Source: Clostridia bacterium (GTDB taxonomy: Bacteria; Bacillota; Clostridia; HGM11327). From it: a DNA stretch of 17,520 bases. Under the pieces are notes generated by a model. That model ran no database searches. It was not told where the DNA came from and saw only the letters and a list, made by a program, of their open reading frames with translations. Where the stretch lies: the NCBI GenBank assembly GCA_017935525.1, contig JAGBHJ010000128.1, positions 1 to 17,520 on the forward strand, given 5' to 3'. A program made the position numbers and the translations under genes. This document shows positions 15,009 to 17,520 of the stretch, piece after piece (position 1 is the stretch's first letter; each line of letters opens with the position of its first letter).

Positions 15009-15814
15009 TGATACTGTCAAATTATCACACGCACACCGTCAACAGCGACGGTAACAACACCGTGGACAGGATGGTGGAAAGGGCTGTTGAGAGGGGCTTT
15101 ACGTCATTGGGCTTTTCAAACCATTCTTATACAAAGCACTACGAGGGCGGAAGCATCCCGCCCCATCGCATTCCCGGGTATTTTGAGGAGATAGATGCCG
15201 CAAAGAAAAAGTATGGTGACAAGATCAACGTGTACAAGGGCACGGAGTGGGACTACTACACGGAGGACGACGGCTTTGACTACGAGTACAGAATAGGCTC
15301 CGTTCACTATATAGAGGAGGACGGCGTGCTTTACGATGTGGATATTTCCGGTGGCGACCTGATCAATTCCGCAAATAAATATTACAACGGCGACATTTTT
15401 CGCTTGACGGAGATATATTTTGAGCACGTGGCGGACTTGTTTGACAGAGTGGATTGCGACATCGTGGGACATTTTGACCTTGTGGCAAAGTTCAACAAAA
15501 ACAATTCCGTGTTTGATGCCAACGACCCACGGTACGTAAACGCATGGAAAAAGGCGGTTGACAGAATTATGAAGCACGATGGCATCGTGTTTGAGGTAAA
15601 CGTCAGCCCTGTTTACAGAGGATACAGGGATGAGCCCTTCCCGTCAGTACCCATGATAGAATATATCAGAGATAAGGGCGGCAGGTTTATCGTTACTGGC
15701 GACTGCCACGAATCCGGTGCCCTTGGCGTGTGGTTTGAGCAGGCGTACGCTCTGCTGGATAGCCTTGGCGCAGAGTACATTGACTTTGAGGATATCGTAA
15801 AGAATAAAAAATGA
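15008..15814 (+). CDS. PHP-family phosphatase, second of a tandem pair (divergent paralogue)
   Basis: A 268-residue PHP-superfamily protein, clearly a tandem duplicate of the gene before it: 28 of the first 40 residues match by my count, and long motifs such as VGHFDL, AKFN and IDFED are shared. All metal ligands are retained (H7, H9, D14, H39, E80, H100, H155, D157, D232, H234). It therefore looks catalytically competent and could be the true histidinol phosphatase, a second isozyme, or an enzyme for another phosphate ester. Differences cluster where substrate would bind: the VNSDG motif instead of KYCDG, and a different 40-60 segment with SIPPHRIPGYFEE. It overlaps the first copy by one base and is the last gene before the operon terminator. 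Confidence 0.88.
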   Translation: MILSNYHTHTVNSDGNNTVDRMVERAVERGFTSLGFSNHSYTKHYEGGSIPPHRIPGYFEEIDAAKKKYGDKINVYKGTEWDYYTEDDGFDYEYRIGSVHYIEEDGVLYDVDISGGDLINSANKYYNGDIFRLTEIYFEHVADLFDRVDCDIVGHFDLVAKFNKNNSVFDANDPRYVNAWKKAVDRIMKHDGIVFEVNVSPVYRGYRDEPFPSVPMIEYIRDKGGRFIVTGDCHESGALGVWFEQAYALLDSLGAEYIDFEDIVKNKK

Positions 15815-15819
15815 TATAT

Positions 15820-15860
15820 GACCCGATGCCGAGCAAACGTCATCGGGTCCTCTTTTCTGC
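15820..15860 (+). terminator. Terminator of the histidine operon
   Basis: A perfect 9-bp stem GACCCGATG (15820-15828) / CATCGGGTC (15841-15849), with a 12-base loop, is followed by CTCTTTTCTGC. It starts five bases after the last stop codon. The T-run is modest but the position is right for ending the roughly 9.5-kb operon transcript. Confidence 0.82.
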
Positions 15861-15879
15861 AAAAACAGACAAGTATTTC

Positions 15880-15917
15880 AAAATCCACTTGATTTTATAG
15901 GGCTTTTGTGGTAAAAT
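15880..15917 (+). promoter_or_regulatory. Promoter of the MATE transporter gene with overlapping inverted repeat
   Basis: TTGATT (15889-15894) and TAAAAT (15912-15917) are separated by 17 bases, with an extended -10 TGG at 15909-15911. A perfect 6-base inverted repeat AAAATC/GATTTT (15880-15885/15891-15896, 5-base spacer) overlaps the -35 and could be an operator. The ATG follows about 35 bases after the predicted start of transcription. Confidence 0.72.
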
Positions 15918-15958
15918 ATACTGGTTAAAATGTGTAATTTATGATATGAGGTGGAAAT

Positions 15959-17329
15959 ATGAGAAATTTGTTCGCTGTTTCGGACATGACCAAGGGCTCA
16001 CCGTGGAAAAGCATTCTGACGTTTGCTTTCCCCATGCTCATTGGTAATATTGCCCAGCAGCTTTATAATACTGTGGACAGTATTGTAGTTGGTAAATACA
16101 TAGGAGATAACGCCCTTTCCGCCGTTGGCAGCGCGGCACCCATCCTTAACCTGCTTTTGGTGCTTTTTATAGGTATATCATCAGGTGCCAACATTATGGT
16201 ATCCCAGTATTTTGGCGCTAAAAAGAGGGACAGCCTCTCTTACACCATCGGCAATTCCATCACCGTGACGGCTATATGCTGCGTCATTATGATACTGATA
16301 GGCGTTCCTGCCATTCGTCCCGCATTGGAGGCGCTCAATACTCCCGAAAGCATTATCGACTGGTGTACGGATTACCTTATGATCTCATTGTTCGGTATTG
16401 CGGGTATGGCGTACTACAACATCCTCAGCGGTATTATCAGAGGATTGGGTGACTCCGTTTCCGTATTGATATATCTGCTTGTTGCTACGGCCATCAACAT
16501 CGTGCTGGACGTTTTCTTTGTGGCAGTATGTGGCATGGGCGTTGGCGGCGTTGCACTGGCAACGATCATTGCTCAGCTCATCTCATCGATTTTGTGCATG
16601 ATAAAGCTGGCAAGGATGAGGGAATACTTTGACTTTGGCAAGACGTATATGAAGCCCGTCGGCTCCTACGTGGGTACTCTTATTAAGCTGGGTCTGCCGT
16701 CAGGCGCTACCCAGGCGATATTCTCCTCGGCTATGCTTTTGGTGCAGAATCTTACAAACCAGTTTGGTGAGCAGTTTATTGCCGCAAACGTTGTTGTAAT
16801 GCGTGTGGACGGTTTTGCCATGATGCCCAACTTTACATTTGGTATGGCTTTGACCACGTATGCGGGTCAGAACGTTGGCGCAGGTCTTTACGACAGAGTA
16901 AAGCAGGGCGCAAAGCAGGGCACGTTGATCGCGTTGGGCTGTTCTACTGCAATAACGCTGATAATCCTCTTGTTCGGTAAATTCCTCATGAGCGTGTTTA
17001 CGGACACAGCGGAGCTTGTTGACCTCAGCTATTACCTTATGAAGATATTGGCGGTGGGCTATATTGCCGTTGCGGTAACACAGAGCCTTTCCGGCATTAT
17101 GAGAGGTGCGGGCGACACTATGACACCTATGTGGATATCCCTCATTACAACGGTCGTATTCCGTGTGCCGATAGCTTACGTTATATCTTATCTTACAAGG
17201 ACGGCAGAGCTTCCCTTGGGCAGATTTGAGTGCATACAGATCTCTTTGCTGGCATCCTGGCTTTTGGGTGCGCTGTTGACCGTTATATTTTACAGAGTTG
17301 GCAGCTGGAAGAAAAAGGCGATCAAATAA
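15959..17329 (+). CDS. MATE-family multidrug/toxin efflux transporter
   Basis: Inner-membrane antiporter-type protein of 456 residues with about twelve hydrophobic segments, in two MatE domains (roughly 16-175 and 235-400). Family signatures are the opening MTKGSPWKSIL, FAFPMLIGNIAQQLYNTVDS (23-42), VGKYIG and, in the second half, GLPSGATQAIF and GQNVGAG. The pattern is closest to the clostridial NorM/DinF-like branch. Members export cationic drugs, dyes or metabolites using a sodium or proton gradient; the substrate here cannot be read from sequence. A GAGGTGG ribosome site precedes the ATG. It has its own promoter after the his terminator, so it is probably a separate unit, perhaps co-transcribed with the following partial gene. 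Confidence 0.93.
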   Translation: MRNLFAVSDMTKGSPWKSILTFAFPMLIGNIAQQLYNTVDSIVVGKYIGDNALSAVGSAAPILNLLLVLFIGISSGANIMVSQYFGAKKRDSLSYTIGNSITVTAICCVIMILIGVPAIRPALEALNTPESIIDWCTDYLMISLFGIAGMAYYNILSGIIRGLGDSVSVLIYLLVATAINIVLDVFFVAVCGMGVGGVALATIIAQLISSILCMIKLARMREYFDFGKTYMKPVGSYVGTLIKLGLPSGATQAIFSSAMLLVQNLTNQFGEQFIAANVVVMRVDGFAMMPNFTFGMALTTYAGQNVGAGLYDRVKQGAKQGTLIALGCSTAITLIILLFGKFLMSVFTDTAELVDLSYYLMKILAVGYIAVAVTQSLSGIMRGAGDTMTPMWISLITTVVFRVPIAYVISYLTRTAELPLGRFECIQISLLASWLLGALLTVIFYRVGSWKKKAIK

Positions 17330-17334
17330 TATAT

Positions 17335-17360
17335 TCGTCGGATGGGGGACTGTCCGACGA
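17335..17360. other. Hairpin between the MATE gene and the next gene
   Basis: A perfect 8-bp stem TCGTCGGA (17335-17342) / TCCGACGA (17353-17360) with a 10-base loop starts five bases after the MATE stop codon. The following bases (TAGCTTTATAAAGG) do not form a strong T-run, so it is at best a weak terminator. It may instead protect the mRNA or tune expression of the downstream gene. Confidence 0.55.
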
Positions 17361-17381
17361 TAGCTTTATAAAGGAGAAATC

Positions 17382-17520
17382 ATGACAGTAAACGATGCTT
17401 GTTTTTACGTTGTATCTCAAAGGGAGGGCATGATAAAGACCACCTTCAGCACGCCCGACAGCTCTGCGGAGTTTGAAAAGATATCCATCCGCCCCGTGGT
17501 TATAAAGCAAAAGCCACAGT
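17382..17520 (+). CDS. Unidentified protein, N-terminal 46 residues (3' end outside window)
   Basis: An open frame starts at an ATG preceded by an AAAGGAG ribosome site (17370-17376) and runs off the right edge. The visible residues begin MTVNDACFYVVSQREGMIK and include the segment FEKISIRPVVIKQKPQ. I cannot assign it firmly. The KISIRPVVIK pattern faintly recalls the N-terminus of some clostridial class-I SAM-dependent methyltransferases, but this is a weak resemblance from memory. It lies 52 bases after the MATE gene on the same strand, with a hairpin but no obvious promoter between, so co-transcription is possible. Confidence 0.75.
   Translation, partial: MTVNDACFYVVSQREGMIKTTFSTPDSSAEFEKISIRPVVIKQKPQ

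Noticed and set aside
1..17520. CRISPR arrays, insertion sequences, attachment sites, tRNA or rRNA genes
   Set aside because: No regularly spaced repeats, transposase motifs, long terminal inverted repeats or cloverleaf-like segments were noticed on reading. Intergenic space is small apart from the regions described.

Overview
The window looks like chromosomal DNA of a low-to-moderate GC Gram-positive bacterium of the Clostridia (Ruminococcaceae/Oscillospiraceae-like). This is inferred from strong GGAGG-type ribosome binding sites, textbook -35/-10 promoters with 17-bp spacers, frequent AGA arginine codons, a HisZ plus short-form HisG pair, a TrpR-like YerC gene leading the histidine operon, a fused HisIE and PHP-type histidinol phosphatases. 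No species can be named from the sequence alone. No mobile element, CRISPR array, rRNA or tRNA was recognised.

Layout. (1) 1-2246, plus strand: the 3' end of argD (acetylornithine aminotransferase), then argF (ornithine carbamoyltransferase), then an unassigned metallo-beta-lactamase-fold hydrolase. (2) 2253-2750: a small ArsR-family repressor gene with its own consensus promoter, a probable self-operator at the transcription start, and a strong hairpin terminator shared with the convergent operon. (3) 2744-6196, minus strand: capE-capF-capG (fnlA-fnlB-fnlC), the three enzymes that convert UDP-GlcNAc to UDP-N-acetyl-L-fucosamine, a surface polysaccharide precursor. No glycosyltransferase, flippase or polymerase lies beside them in this window. 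(4) 6197-6411: a compact divergent control region with two consensus promoters back to back, a repeated TTCGGATTA element, a 12-bp palindrome and a terminator-like leader hairpin. (5) 6412-15814, plus strand: a tightly packed 12-gene histidine operon, yerC(hisR)-hisZ-hisG-hisD-hisC-hisB-hisH-hisA-hisF-hisIE and two tandem PHP phosphatases, ended by a hairpin at 15820-15849. (6) 15889-17329: a MATE-family efflux transporter with its own promoter. (7) 17382 to the edge: the first 46 codons of an unidentified gene.

How it works together. The histidine operon encodes every enzyme from PRPP and ATP to histidinol, plus two candidates for the phosphatase step. Its first gene encodes a TrpR-like DNA-binding protein that probably represses the operon. 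Most his genes overlap by 1 or 4 bases, which suggests translational coupling. Arginine genes at the left edge suggest this is a chromosomal neighbourhood for amino-acid synthesis into which the cap trio is placed.

Most of the window is well-understood metabolism. The points most worth a second look are the shared sequence element in the divergent cap/his promoters, the his leader hairpin, the hairpin between the only Shine-Dalgarno-like sequence and the start codon of capE, and the tandem divergent phosphatases. I did not find a wholly new system.
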